The notes under the pieces are model-generated. The model had not been told where the DNA came from. It was given only the letters and a program-made list of their open reading frames with translations, and did not search any database. DNA of 64,000 bases from Sanderia malayensis (Eukaryota; Cnidaria; Scyphozoa; Semaeostomeae; Pelagiidae): NCBI GenBank assembly GCA_013076295.1, contig RQOL01000828.1:4213219-4277218 (forward strand), in the 5' to 3' direction. The position numbers and the translations under genes are program-made. Shown here one piece after another: positions 30,301 to 43,400 of this stretch (within the stretch, counting starts at the first letter, position 1; each line of letters begins with the position of its first letter).

Positions 30301-32992
30301 TGACAAACATTAAAGATGGACATTTTCTTTAAGATATAATGACTAACTTTGGTCTTAAACTACTTGCTTATGTTGCCATTGATAAAAGAAGGGAATTGAT
30401 GTCTATTCACATGTTTCTACACTATTATTTGAACCAAACAGTGAAAATGTAAGAATTCTATTAACCGCCCTGGGCGGTTAATAGAGGGGGGCGCTTATTT
30501 CACACTTTTTGATTTTAGGGTGAGCGCTTATTGGAGGGGGGCGGTTAATAGAGGGTGGGCACTTAATAGAGGAAATACGGTATATGTATTTAAAACTGAA
30601 CTATTGTGTCTCTCTGGTAAAGTTTAATGTAATGAATTTCAGAATTATTTTGCATTACATACCAAACTGAGTTTCTTAGATGTGACAAGTATTCGTCTTT
30701 CAAAGAGCATGCTGATAAGAAAATAAAAGATATAAAATCATACACATGAAAGATATTGGAAAAGAATACAACCATTTAACAAATCCCGACAAGATCTGAA
30801 AGGTACCTTACCGTAACACAAATTGACTAAGCTAACAAAAAGTTGAACGGTGAACATGTTTACAGAACCATTACATGCATCATTGAAACTCTGTTGCATT
30901 CATCAAAAATGTTTTGCAGTTATTTTCAACATCAAGTCAGTATTAATTGCAATATTAGCTGCTGTCCTACTTCACATATTTGATGATAGAGTGCATTTCA
31001 AGTTTACTAACATATTAAAAAATACCTTACAAATAACTCCACCATAACTTCTGGCAGGATGGCTGCAAAATACTGTGTCAAATTTCTCTAAAAACAACAA
31101 AAAATTCCACATTTAAAGTGCTCCATAATAAATTAAGCCATTTGCAAAATAACTTCTAATTAAGGCACTGTTTTAAATACATGTTGGTATTCTTAAGATG
31201 GGTTCAGCAAATGAAATGACTTACATTCTCTGGAATAGTTGGGAGCTTTGTCGTATCGGGAACATCATACTTGAAAGTCTAAAACAGAAATAATTATCAA
31301 AAACAACTGTTGAAAAACAAACACAAGTTTTACTTCTTTTTTACTGGACAACATCCTCTAATGACTGGATTGCTTGTAAAGATCATAGGTGACGATTCTA
31401 TGAAAAAGATTGTACGGAATTCTTTAGAAAGTAATTGCGTTCTATTACCTTGCTTGTTGACAAATGATTTGCTGTGATGCTGAAAGAAGATCCAACTTCT
31501 GGAACTGCATATGCATGCAGCTCATCGAGAAGTGGGACAACTATGTTGTTCTAGAAATAAAAGAATTAAAGCTTCATTCACAATGTTCTTGTGTTATGAA
31601 ACAAGTGACTGCCTGGATTAACTCAAATAGAATCTATGGCTGCAGATGTTTCAAACGGAACCATATTCGTGGTTAACAACAATGTCTGTCTGATTAAGTA
31701 ATATGTGATCTAAGAAAAGTAGTTTGGAGGTAATACCAAGTTGAAAGAACATTTTTCAAATTTCATAACTCACGTCTCCTCTTAGCTCTGCATCTGATAT
31801 GTTATTCAAGACCGTGTAGAACATTTCAAACCAAGGTGCATAACTGGAATGAATAAAAACATTAGAATCTACCTTGTGAGTGATAAGAAAATGAGTCAGT
31901 GTATGAAATAATATGTGGATTGAAAGATTATTTGATGAATGGATGAAATGATGGGTTGATACAGAGTTTGATGAATGGAATAAATAACTGGTGGGTAGGA
32001 TAGATGCAAGGGTGGTGAAGTATTGACTGGTTTATGGAAATATAGGTTGACAAATTGATAATAAACCAATGGATTGATTGAACAGATTGATCAATGGAGA
32101 GATGAAGGCAAACATGGATTGATCAGATAAGCTGATCAATCAATAAACAGATGGATTTATCAAGCAGATTAATTGGTCAACAAACAGATCACCGGATTGA
32201 CCATGGATTGATAAGATAGACGGATGAATGGATAAATCTTATGGATCCAGATTACCTAAGGATGCAAATGCATGATGGAGCGTGGGCCGGGTATCGACAA
32301 AATCCGAATCGATACTTGTTATCAAGATCCGTTAACACAAAAGTGAAATATTGCACACCAGGGCTACGAAAAGAAAATGTTGGAAAAAGATAAAATATAC
32401 TTCAGGATATAATGATAATAATAATTGCTAATGGATTAACTTATAACGGAAAGAAAGATGGAAAGATATAAGAAATGGATTGTGACACTACCTGTCAGTT
32501 CTGCATGGAAAGCAAAATGTTAAAATATTTTGAAGGAGTTTTTCTTTTTCGTCAAACTCCTCTGGATGAAAACGCTTCAAACTAGGACCTGAAAAATCAA
32601 AATTATCACAAATCACAAAAATTGATGTGCAAAAGTTTTAAGAGTTAGATTGTAAGCATATTCGTAAAATTAGGAAAATATAGCTTGAAATTTCATACCA
32701 ATCCCTGCATCGGGGTCAGGTGCTGTTACCTCAACAAAACATTCAAATAGCCTGGGAAGGGGAATCCTGAAAGTAAACAAATCACAAACTAAAATCATCA
32801 ATTTAACAATGAAATCTACCTGTAGTTATTAGCGATATAAAGAATTTATCTGATACTAATCCGTGGTATTATATTAATTTGGGAGAATGACCTGATCAGG
32901 TCAGATCGTAATTACTTTCCTATGCAGTCGATTGTAAGCTTGAAAATGCTAATAAAATTTAATATATGATACCTTAATCGTGAATCTACCAT
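24371..32992 (-). CDS. DENND1A: DENND1/connecdenn homologue, DENN-domain Rab GEF (about 23 exons)
   Basis: Connecdenns are Rab35 exchange factors on clathrin-coated vesicles. The first coding exon 32973-32992 (MVDSRLR) joins 32699-32766 ([12 protein letters not shown]) in phase. It continues through 32492-32588 ([10 protein letters not shown]), 32256-32363 ([16 protein letters not shown]), 31773-31846 ([14 protein letters not shown]), 31448-31551, 31222-31279, 31023-31089 ([14 protein letters not shown]), 30661-30713 ([15 protein letters not shown]), 29885-29937 ([12 protein letters not shown]), 29746-29801 ([16 protein letters not shown]), 29245-29285 ([14 protein letters not shown]), 29009-29111 ([11 protein letters not shown]), then dDENN exons down to 27460. 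Exons 26780-26908, 26240-26322, 25549-25838 and 24371-25061 form a disordered tail with a Pro-rich stretch ([11 protein letters not shown]) and the terminal motif [14 protein letters not shown]. That motif matches the DPFEDLL adaptor-binding end of DENND1A. DENND1A, B and C paralogues cannot be separated. Exon borders are approximate. Confidence 0.88.
25184..25363. mobile_element. MITE-like element, TACAGTCTACTCTTGATAAG family
   Basis: A 180-bp unit with inverted ends TACAGTCTACTCTTGATAAG and CTTATCGAGAGTAGACTGTA (one mismatch), plus internal GGTTCCACTTATC repeats in both orientations. It lies in a DENND1 intron. Confidence 0.8.
26337..26545. repeat. Minisatellite, about 62-66-bp unit, 3-4 copies
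   Basis: Repeated CAGCATCACAGCATTTTACA, GTATTACAGTATTTACAAAG and AAGTATTA, in a DENND1 intron. Confidence 0.85.
26617..26725. repeat. Minisatellite, about 28-bp unit, 4 copies
   Basis: GGTGTATTGGGCTATGAAGTATC and close variants, in a DENND1 intron directly after the 26337-26545 array. Confidence 0.8.
27627..27905. mobile_element. Fragment of the AAAGCTC(T/C)ATTAAGCCC element family
   Basis: Starts TACCGTAAAAGCTCCATTAA followed by GCCCCC. The right part has GAAGCCCCCTGTCTAATGA, but a clean inverted end is not seen, so the copy is probably truncated or rearranged. DENND1 intron. Confidence 0.5.
29536..29641. repeat. Dispersed repeat, copy 2 of the 21446-21542 family
   Basis: Matches CAGAACTTCAAAATCGCTTT and ACATAGCGAAACATAATAAA with few differences; DENND1 intron. 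Confidence 0.65.
29991..30582. mobile_element. Inverted-repeat element, TACCGTATTTCCTCTATTAAG family (about 590 bp)
   Basis: The left end TACCGTATTTCCTCTATTAA with GCGCCCGGGCGCTTATTA, and right end TAATAGAGGAAATACGGTA, are inverted copies flanked by TA. The subterminal parts repeat GGGCGCTTATTAGA several times in both orientations. The 450-bp interior is AT-rich without an ORF: a non-autonomous DNA element in a DENND1 intron. A related end lies in the composite element at 1140-1371. Confidence 0.82.
31900..32250. repeat. Degenerate GATTGATGAATGGAT-type tandem repeat
   Basis: Loosely repeated GGATTGAT, GATGAATGGAT and GATCAATGGA words in a DENND1 intron, similar in style to 35385-35810. Confidence 0.6.
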
Positions 32993-33204
32993 GATATGGC
33001 TTTTTCTGTATTATATCTTCATCATTTGTGATTTTAAATCGCTGGCCTACGCCCAGGTTAGGATATTCCTATCGGCCATTTCATTTTGCAACACTTTTGG
33101 CCGTGGTTGCCCTGCGTAGAAAGCGCAACAATAAAACTTCCTCTTTATCATTCCTCCCACTTTTACAATCTTGGCATACGCTGGTTAACACCAGGAGATG
33201 ATTT
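32993..33204. promoter_or_regulatory. Putative bidirectional promoter between DENND1 and the FBXL6-like gene
   Basis: The two start codons face away from each other with only about 212 bp between (236 bp if the second FBXL6-like Met at 33229 is used). No clear TATA box; GGCCATTTCATTTTGCAAC near 33074 is a YY1-like GCCAT context. Inferred from position only. Confidence 0.5.
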
Positions 33205-36200
33205 TTGCATGAGAAAGCTATCTACAATATGTCTGATAAACATCAAAAGGGAATTTTCGGAATAAAGAAGAAGAAATCATTGCAATTTAGACCGTTTGGT
33301 AAATACTCTGAGCCATACTCTTCGAGCAGCGACAGCTCTGACTCCGATTACACACCCGATAATGACGAGGCCCCCAGAAGCCTTCCAGCCAAAAACAAAA
33401 ATAATTGTGAAGAAAAGCGTACCACGAGACGAGGAGACGTTAAAGAGATCAAAGACATAAAACATGAATTTGTACTTTCTATTCAATGTACTGATTGTGA
33501 ATGGGATATTCTGCCAACCGAAGTTCTTGTTAGAATTTTCTCTCATTCTTTGCTGACTGAAAACATAGCATGTTTGGCAAGGTAGGTATTATAAAAAATC
33601 TAAATCAGAACAATATTATTCCCACAGGATCTCCAGGAAACTTGTTCTGAACTTTCTAATAATACCACATGGGACTTTTGAGATCTCTGGAGTAGAATTT
33701 TAATAGGTTGATGTCCCCCCTTTCCATTTCAGACCCCCCTCCCTGGACTATCTCTCCCATCCCAGATCTCCCCCTTCTGGGGGAAGTATCATGTTTTAAT
33801 ATATTAAAGTTTTCTTGATATTTTTTTCTAGATTTAGTAGAGTTTGTCAGCAATGGTACTATGCGAGTAATCATCCTTCACTGTGGCAAAAAATAGACCT
33901 ATCATTCTTGAGCGACAGCAAAAAAGCAAACGATAAAACCCTGAAAATCTTAACAAGTAAAAGGGGACCAGATATACTAGACCTGAATCTTAATGACTGG
34001 TCAAAGCTTACAGACAAAGGCCTTAATGTAAATGCAATGTAATTTTTATATTTCAAAAGTTAAATGTGACAGATAGTTTGCACCAACCAAGTTTACGAAA
34101 TGATGTTTACAGATGTTATTATGTTGGTGTAGTTATTAAACAGTAATATTAAGGGAAGTTGATTATGTATGAAATAGATCAGGTTATATCTGATCCATTT
34201 CATATCAGGTTATATCTGATCCATTTGAATACCTCAAAATAATGTGATGATGATCTTTTCTAGATGATTTCAGAAAGATGCCATAATCTTCAAGCTATCA
34301 GCTTATCCCGATGCATCAAGGTGCCTGCCAGGCGGAGCATCACTCCACAATCAGTAATCAACTTAATCAATAAATGCAAGTTAACAAGGGTTGATTTTTC
34401 ATGGTTGCTAGTGAGTAGTATCTGCATGCTCGATCTCCTTCTAATTAATCCATGCTGTATGAGTAAAATCTGAAATTAATCTGAAATTAATCTAAAATTT
34501 ACAAATTTTATCTGTTGCAGTTGAACAGCTGGTGCAATCAAATTATTCCTCATCTTCTTAACATCAGAGGTGCTAATTTGGAAAGCTTGAATCTTTCTCA
34601 ATCTAACTATACCATGTCTGTTTTTAACAAAATTCAGGTGCTGAAACAAAATTTGTCTTTATTCATCTATCCTTTCTATCTGCCTCTTTGGGCACAATTA
34701 ATTGACAGCTAGGAGGAGAATTTTTCACCTTCTTGTATGGAAGAGTTGTTGCAAGTTTTCGTAGCAGGTGTTTACCCTCGTTTGCAGCACCCTAAATTCT
34801 CTTTTAGAGCCGTCTGGGAGCTTATTTGTTCAATGGGACCTGACAGGGTTTTATTGGGAGGGGAGCTAAAAATACAATTTACAGAATATTAGATTTAGTT
34901 TGCCTCTTCACTGATCTTTAACTTAAATCTCCATCAGGCTTCCGCACCAAATCTTCGAATCCTGGACATATCTTGCGACACTCATGCAATGTTTTCCTGC
35001 AAAATCGAAAGGTTACAGGTAATTTTTGTCAAAATACAGCCAAATTCTCAAATATATCTCAAATCCAACCATGATCATCATAATGTCTATTTGAATCAAA
35101 TTTCAACCAATCTGCCATTTCTCTTTTTTTAGGCATCTTTTCCATTGCTCGAAGAACTTTATGCAGGTGCTAGTCTTTCGTTTTCAAATGCAAGTAAAGA
35201 GGAACAGGTAACTCGACGAGGCCAATTCACAAACACCACTTTGCACTTTGTAACATTGAAAGCATCTGGTAATCTACTGTCTATTTTCTTTTGAATAGGA
35301 GAAGTCCAATGGTTTCCCATGGTTGACTGCTCTTAGTCTTAGTTCTTGTCATTTTTTATACAACACTCATCTACAACGGTAAGTTGGATGGATTAAAAGA
35401 TTGACTGATGGGTCAATATAGTCAGATATAGTCAGATAGTTTGTTGGATTGATGGATTGGTGGATTAGGTGGGTTGCTTGGTGGATTGATAGATTGAATG
35501 ATGGATTTATTAATGGATTTATCAATGGATTGACAGATGGATTGATAGATTGAATGATGGATTTATCAATGGATTGACATGGATTAACAGATGGATTGAT
35601 AGATTGAATGTAGGATTTATTAATGGTTGATAGATGGATTGGTAGATTGAATGATGGATTTATTAATGGATTTATCAATGAATTGACAGATGGATTAACA
35701 GATGGATCGATAGATTGAATGTAGGATTTATTAATGGTTGATAGATGGATTGATAGATTGAATGATGGATTTATCAATGGATTGATGGGTTGATATATTG
35801 ATTAATGGAGTTGTTGAAATTTGTTGATAAATTAACAAATAGATTACTTGATGGTTCTATTGACTCATATCTGTAATAACCTCTTTTCTGATTTCAGCCT
35901 TTTGAAAAATGCAACTAACCTACGACTTTTGGACATACGAAAATGTCCATACATAACTACCGATTGTCTTACGGTAAGTTATGCATGTAATAGTTTGCTT
36001 AAATAAACCAAGTCTTGATCTAAAACCATCCTAATCTAAAATTTGTGGGATTTTCTTTCAGAGTCTGCCAGCCAATTCACTTGAGCGGTTGTTTGTTTCA
36101 GATGGTGATGGAATGTGTTCTTTAGCTTCTATCCTAAATAAGGTGAGGAGCAAAGTTTTGATTCAGTTGCTCATAGTCACAGCATTTGTTTGCAAGAGCG

Positions 36201-36725
36201 GTCAGTAATATCGTTTTATGGTGTCTGTTCTAGTGGCAGCATAGTCTGGTTGAATTCGCTGCAGTATGGGTTTCTAATCCACATTTTTTCGATGGTTTGA
36301 AGTGTCTTGTGGAGAAGGGGCTTTCAATGAAGAGATTACGGGTGTTGGACATACCTGGTTCTTGTGTAACGATGTCTGATTTGAGGTAAGAAATGTGTCA
36401 CTAACACATTGATGAGTCAATTGTTTGACAATGATGCAAAATTCAAATTGGGATACAGTTTGATTTGCAGTCAAGTGATGTATAAACGCATTTGAATTTC
36501 ATCGGAGAATAACAATTTTTAAAAGTTCGAAACAAGAACAGATAAGGTAATAATTGAACCAGATGTGAGTGCTGTATTTTTTGCGTATTTATTTGCAGAT
36601 TTTTACTCACTTTATGCCCAAAATTGAAAGGGTTGGACCTCACTTCGTGCAAAGGTCTGGACAGAGGGATAAAACATCACCACGGAGAAGTATTTATCAA
36701 TGCACTGCGGACAAAGTACGGCTGA
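33205..36725 (+). CDS. FBXL6: FBXL6-like F-box and leucine-rich-repeat protein (11 exons)
   Basis: Substrate receptor of an SCF ubiquitin ligase by family. Exons: 33205-33581, 33832-34027, 34264-34410, 34521-34637, 34938-35018, 35133-35207, 35299-35378, 35898-35973, 36062-36141, 36234-36385, 36599-36725; about 502 residues, near the FBXL6 length. The N-terminus is basic then acidic and Ser-rich (SSSSDSSDSDYTPDND), followed by the F-box WDILPTEVLVRIFSHSLL..FSRVCQQWYYASNHPSLWQKIDLS. LRRs follow: DILDLNLNDWSKLTDKGLN, LQAISLSRCIKV, LESLNLSQSNY, LRILDIS, LTALSLSSCH, LRLLDIRKCPYITTDCL, LRVLDIPGS, LKGLDLTSCKGLDRGIKH. All junctions are in phase. The start may instead be Met 9 (33229). The stop TGA (36723-36725) touches the first unit of a 21-bp minisatellite. 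Confidence 0.85.
34165..34227. repeat. Short tandem duplication
   Basis: ATCAGGTTATATCTGATCCA followed by TTTCAT or TTTGAA, two copies, in an FBXL6-like intron. Confidence 0.6.
35385..35810. repeat. Minisatellite of GGATTGATAGATTGAATGAT units
   Basis: Units of roughly 40-60 bp built from TGGATTGATAGATTGAATGA, TGGATTTATTAATGGA and TTGACAGATGGATTAACAGA, filling the intron between FBXL6-like exons 7 and 8. Confidence 0.85.
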
Positions 36726-37045
36726 TGGAATAGTGGAACGGATAGATGGAATAGTGGAATGGGTGGATGGAATAGTGGAATGGGTGGATGGAATAGTGGA
36801 ATGGGTGGATGGAATAGTGGAATGGGTGGATGGAATAATGGAATGGGTGGATGGAATAGTGGAATGGGTGGATGGAATAGTGGAATGGATGGATGGAATA
36901 ATGGAATGGGTGGATGGAATAGTGGAATGGGTGGATGGAATAGTGGAATGGGTGGATGGAATAATGGAATGGGTGGATGGAATAGTGGAATGGGTGGATG
37001 GAATAGTGGAATGGGTGGATGGAATAATGGAATGGGTGGATGGAA
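36724..37045. repeat. 21-bp minisatellite, about 15 copies, at the FBXL6-like 3' end
   Basis: The unit ATGGAATAGTGGAATGGGTGG is nearly perfect; single changes (AGTGG/AATGG, GGGTGG/GGATGG) alternate in a pattern. Because 21 is a multiple of three, several frames stay open and encode 7-residue repeats. These are not taken as genes, since the FBXL6-like stop precedes the array. Confidence 0.95.
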
Positions 37046-37460
37046 TCGCTGTAGTGGAAGAGTACATGGATAAATGGATAGATGAATATTACCTCACCTT
37101 TTCCAAAAGCGAAATAAAGCACCCGACCAGACATTGCACAACTCTTTTAATCCAATTTCATTCTTCTGCGTATGTTCTTTCAGGAAGAAGCCCCAGTAAA
37201 TGGGAGCTTTAGAAATGTACAAAAAATTTGTTATTCTAAAAATTAAAAATAAAGAAAAATTAAATATTTGTTTTAATTAATATTTTGAAATATCAGTATG
37301 AACACATTCAAAATTTCCAGTTTTGCTTAGAAGCATTTCACTGTTTATTCAACAACATTGAAATATTATAAGCATTGAATATAACTACGCATGTCGAATA
37401 TCGTTGTTTACTGATATTAAAAAGTTTGTGTATATTATTTACAAAACATATATAAGCATG

Positions 37461-40400
37461 TCAATAAAGTTCCATAATTTTGTTGATCGATTTTTTCCAG
37501 TTGTCACTCCATCTTATTTCGTCTTGTTGCAGTTTTTTCGATTCCTCGTCTATTTCCTCCGTCATGCACTCGTAATCTTGGCGATATTTCTAAAATAATA
37601 TGCAATAATTTGAGTCTTGAGATGTTCGATCTTCCATTAATGTCTCTTTTCTGAGAGCCTGCTCAATCACACCAACAAGGAACCCAAAGGAACATACAAA
37701 AATAAATACATCTGAATCTCGATCCGTCAAGACCATGCTTTAACTAGAACCCCTTAACGCCTGAAACTTCTTCCTCGTCATATTTAGATTTCGCCCTCAG
37801 TAACTAATAATATCACATTTATACAGATGAAGCTTGTTCGACAACAATGTGCTGCTATCAATCAATCATTACAAACACCTCGCGGACTTGAGCAAATTTT
37901 TCCCTCCCCCCAAAGGGAGGGTTCCTTTCCCTTTTGGTCGACTTTGATGATAACCACACCATGATGATACAGTAAAAACCCACATGTAAGAACCTATAAA
38001 TTTCCATCCAGCCTATTGTTCCAAGACAATAGGCTATTGTTTCTTCTATTGTTTTGAGCAGAAATATTACCCAGAAGGTTCTTAATTCATTGGTTTTTAC
38101 ATGCGGGTTTTTACTGTAGATGTAATTGATTGCCACATGCTTTCTACAGCATGCCTGTAGCTACAACAACCAACTGCCATAAAAACCTCATACCTGAAAT
38201 GCACAATCCCTGGCATCAATGACTGCTTTGTGAGCAGCGGTGACCTTTCGACATGTTATGTTTTTGACGTCATCATCGGGCTGATCATCAATTGGACTAA
38301 CCAGAGGCTTCGCTGACAGACTTTGCCAGGAAACTTTCTCTGCTTCTCTATCCTTTTCGTCGTCTGAAATAAAAACAAACTGATGAAAATCTCCCAAATC
38401 AAACAAAATTAAAAGTCTCCTCATGCTAATATCGATAGCTGAATTTACTTATCAATGTAGCCAGTAGCAATGGTGCTACTTACTCAACTTCTCAACACTT
38501 CCAACCATCTTTTCTCTCAATAGTTGCTTCTCTGTCTTTGGTTTTGGTGGCACTTCTGTTTGAAAAAGAAATAATCCACATTAGAAAAAAGACACTACCA
38601 TACACGCGAGTGTGTTGCAAATCCTTCATTACCTCTGTATAACACTGAATAACATAACAAAAACCAAGATTACGTCGAGTAAAATAGATCGAATATACAT
38701 TGAATAATAGCATGGGTATACATGTATATTGATGTATATTGAATAATAGCATGGATACACATGTATATTGAGTAATACGGCAATGCTACATGTGGTGGTC
38801 AGTAAAGGGTTAGACTTCCAAATGGGATTGAATAACAAGGGAAACTTTTTACTCAAGTTAATAAGCTCCTTCGAGTTATCTAGGACGAAATCTATTGTGT
38901 GTATGTACTTAGGTTTAATGAATGCAGTGTTGATTCACGTACTTCCTTTCTGCACGTCGTCTGTAGTTAAATAGTTGTCGAACTGCCACAACAGCTTGTC
39001 CGTCAAATGATTCAGGGATTGAACAAAGCGTACGGCATTTCTCTCTTGCATCTCCTACAAAACAAAGCCAAGCATAAATATCATGCCTCAGAGTCTTGCA
39101 CAGATTAATACAGGACAATTTTGGTGTCAAGTGATGGAACAGGAATTCTTCGCTGCCTTAACGAATCATCTTATAATACTTTAAGACAAGAACATCAAAA
39201 CAATACGAGTTTCCCATACAAGCATAACACAAGAGCATAACACTTCTTTATTAAATAACTGATACAGTTGAACCTCAATAAGTCGAACTTCCAAGAGCAA
39301 GAAAAATTTGTTCGACTTATCGAGGTTCACATATAAAGCATACAGAACCAAGGGAAATACAAAAATAATCGAGATCGGGGGAGTTCGACTTAAGCGGCAG
39401 TCGACTTATCGAGTTTCAACTGTATATCCATGCATTCCACGCTTAAGTTTTAGGTCTGGAAATTATCAAATGGCTATGTAAATGCAGAGATGCATTGAAG
39501 GCAGCACCTGGTAAAATATCGCCTAATAATAATACAAGTTACGAACCTTGTTGTCAGCAAGAAAGCCAGCCATGATATTTTCAAAGGCAAGTTTTCGCTC
39601 GTCCTCGCTTTGGTTCAGATTGGCCATTTCATGACGATTGTTCGGGTGTCCGAGAGTTGGACGAAGTAGTGTTTTGTGATTTCTCTGCAAAAGCAATAAC
39701 AAACGGCCTGATCAGTCATTTATCAGTCAACTGCCTTTAGCTTCGTATTCAGTGAAATTCGATATAACAAGCCCGCCATATATCAAATATCTCAGTGTAG
39801 AAAGCAAAGCATCTGGTCCTTTATGGTACAGTATACGCTCAGCATAATAAACTCTCGAGACAATTGTGTCACCAAATAAGAACATAACTAATAGCGAGGA
39901 TATAAGGAGCTGCGTGCTTTGTCCAGCCCTAGCCATTTCTATCTCATCTATTCAACATTCTATCCAGCAAGGAATCTATCAATAAATCTATCAATCCATT
40001 TGTGAATCCAATAACACATCCATCAATCCATTTGTGAATCCAATAATCTATCTATGAATCCATCCCTAAACTCACTAATCAACCCGTAAATCTACTACTA
40101 AAGATACAACAATCGAAATATTCCTTGTATTCATACCTTTTGTCTTTCGAGGCCATCTAATGCGGCCATAAATCCATTCTTCATTTCGTTTCTTTGCAAA
40201 AGCAATTCATTCTTCTCCAACAGCAATGTGTAATTGACAATCAATGATGGAAATCTGACCAGGCTCTTTCCAAATGTCGTGAGTTGGGCTCGCAATTCTG
40301 TTTACAACAACAAGGAAAACAAACAGTTCAAAACATAAAAATATACATACAACAACCAAGCCTCAGCCATTAAAGATACCCATACGTCATAAATGCTCCT

Positions 40401-43400
40401 GCGCAGTACCAACAATCAGGCTACTGCGCATTCTCACCGCCTTTCTCCTCCGCATAACGTAACCCTAACCCGAACCCTAAGGCCAATACGTCAGCCATTT
40501 GGACACAAAAACACTACAGTTTAATTTAATGTTTGTTTTGGGGATAATAATGGTGAAATAAGTCGATATGTAAATATTTTAAAAAGCATACAATATGCGC
40601 TACTATTGAAATTGCGAGAATGGCAAAAAATGCACCAGATATCAGTATTTTGCCTATTTATTGCGGAACGAAGGAACCGGCCTAAATTTATTGAATTACA
40701 ATTGGGCTTCAGCCGAAGTGACTTCAAATATGCAACGGCGCTTTAGACCACTTCAATTCTTGAATTGATGCACTTGTAAAGACGATAGGCATACAATAAT
40801 AATGATCTGTCAACACTGCAATGTGTCCTAAATTGATATTTCGGTAAGATTCTAGGAATTTCTAGTAAACCTATGCCAAATGGTACCAATAAATTTTTTG
40901 GTCAGGTTCTATTTCTGGGATAATTCAGTAAAAACCCGTGCTGTATTAGCTAAACGCTTTTGGGATATCAGAACCAGGTCACTTACCTTTAATAAAGGCT
41001 TACATATTATCTAGTGAATCGAAGACTTGTAATTCAATGACTGTTTTTGACACTCGAACTTCGAACAATTTAGGCCTTTTCCATCGTTCCGTGAAAAATA
41101 CGGATACTTGAAACGTTTTTTGTCATTATCGACATTTTATTAGTATCCACATATTGTATGCTCTGCAAAATTGTGACATATACCTGCTCTGCATTTATAC
41201 TTCAACCTTGTTTATCAATATTTTCCTCCGAGCCATATAGAAACCAATACGTCATATACGCTCCTGCGCAGTACCAACTATCACGCTACTGCGCATTCTC
41301 ACCAAATTTCTCCTCCGCATTACGTAAACCCAACCCTAACCCAAACCCTAAGGCCAATGGCTCTGCTATATGGACATCCATACGTCATATACGCTCCTGC
41401 GCAGTACCAGCCATCACGCTACTGCGCATTCTCACCACCTTTCTCCTCCGCATTACGTAACCCTAACCCTAACCCTAAGGCCAATGCCTGAACCATATGG
41501 ACATTCATACGTCATATACGCTCCTGCGCAGTACCAACTATCACGCTACTGCGCACTCTCACCACCTTTCTCCTCCGCATAACGTAGCCCTAACCCTAAC
41601 CAAAACCCTAAGGCCAATGCCTCAGCCATATGGACACTCGTACGTCATATACGCTCCTGCGCAGTATCAACTATCACGCTACTGCGCATTCTCACCACCT
41701 TTCTCCTCCGCATAACGTAGCCCTAGCCCTAACCCTAACCCTGAGGCCAATGTCTCAGCCATATGGTCACTCATGCGTCATATACGCTCATGCGCAGTAT
41801 CAACAATCAAGCTACTGCGCATTCTCACCTCCTTTCTCCTCCGCATCATGTAACCCTAACCCTAACCCTAAGGCCAATGCCTCAGCCATATGGACACTCA
41901 TACGTCATATATGCTCCTGCGCAGTATCAACAATCAAGCTACTGCGCATTCTCACCACCTTTCTCCTCCGCATCATGTAACCCTAACTCTAACCCTAACC
42001 CTAAGGCCAACGCCTCAGCCATATGGACACTCATACGTCATATACGCTCCTGCACAGTATCAACAATCAAGCTACTGCGCATTCTCACCACCTTTCTCCT
42101 CCGCATCATGTAACCCTAACTCTAACCCTAACCCTAAGGCCAATGCCTCAGCCATATGGACACTCATACGTCATATACGCTCCTGCGCAGTATCAACAAT
42201 CAAGCTACTGCGCATTCTCACCATCTTTCTCCTCCGCATTACGTAACCCTAACCCTAACCCTAAGGCCAATGCCTCAGCCATATGGACACTCATACGTCA
42301 TATACGCTCCTGCGCAGTACCAGCCATCACGCTACTGCGCATTCTCACCACCTTTCTCCTCCGCATCATGTAACCCTAACCCTAACCCTAAGGCCAATGC
42401 CTCAGCCATATGGACACTCATACGTCATATATGCTCCTGCGCAGTATCAACAATCAAGCTACTGCGCATTCTCACCACCTTTCTCCTCCGCATCATGTAA
42501 CCCTAACTCTAACCCTAACCCTAAGGCCAACGCCTCAGCCATATGGACACTCATACGTCATATACGCTCCTGCACAGTATCAACAATCAAGCTACTGCGC
42601 ATTCTCACCACCTTTCTCCTCCGCATCATGTAACCCTAACTCTAACCCTAACCCTAAGGCCAATGCCTCAGCCATATGGACACTCATACGTCATATACGC
42701 TCCTGCGCAGTATCAACAATCAAGCTACTGCGCATTCTCACCATCTTTCTCCTCCGCATTACGTAACCCTAACCCTAACCCTAAGGCCAATGCCTCAGCC
42801 ATATGGACACTCATACGTCATATACGCTCCTGCGCAGTACCAGCCATCACGCTACTGCGCATTCTCACCACCTTTCTCCTTCGCATTACGTAACCCTAAC
42901 CCTAACCCTAAGGCCAATGCCTGAACCATATGGACATTCATACGTCATATACGCTCCTGCGCAGTACCAACTATCACGCTACTGCGCACTCTCACCACCT
43001 TTCTCCTCCGCATAACGTAGCCCTAACCCTAACCAAAACCCTAAGGCCAATGCCTCAGCCATATGGACACTCGTACGTCATATACGCTCCTGCGCAGTAT
43101 CAACTATCACGCTACTGCGCATTCTCACCACCTTTCTCCTCCGCATAACGTAGCCCTAGCCCTAACCCTAACCCTGAGGCCAATGTCTCAGCCATATGGT
43201 CACTCATACGTCATATACGCTCATGCGCAGTATCAACAATCAAGCTACTGTGCATTCTCACCTCCTTTCTCCTCCGCATCATGTAACCCTAACCCTAACC
43301 CTAAGGCCAATGCCTCAGCCATATGGACACCCATACGTCATATACGCTCCTGCGCAGTATCAACAATCAAGCTACTGCGCATTCTCACCATCTTTCTCCT

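Noticed and set aside
36697..37212. ORFs of Gly/Trp/Asn or Ser/Thr/Pro heptads on both strands
   Set aside because: They are translations of the 21-bp minisatellite after the FBXL6-like stop.
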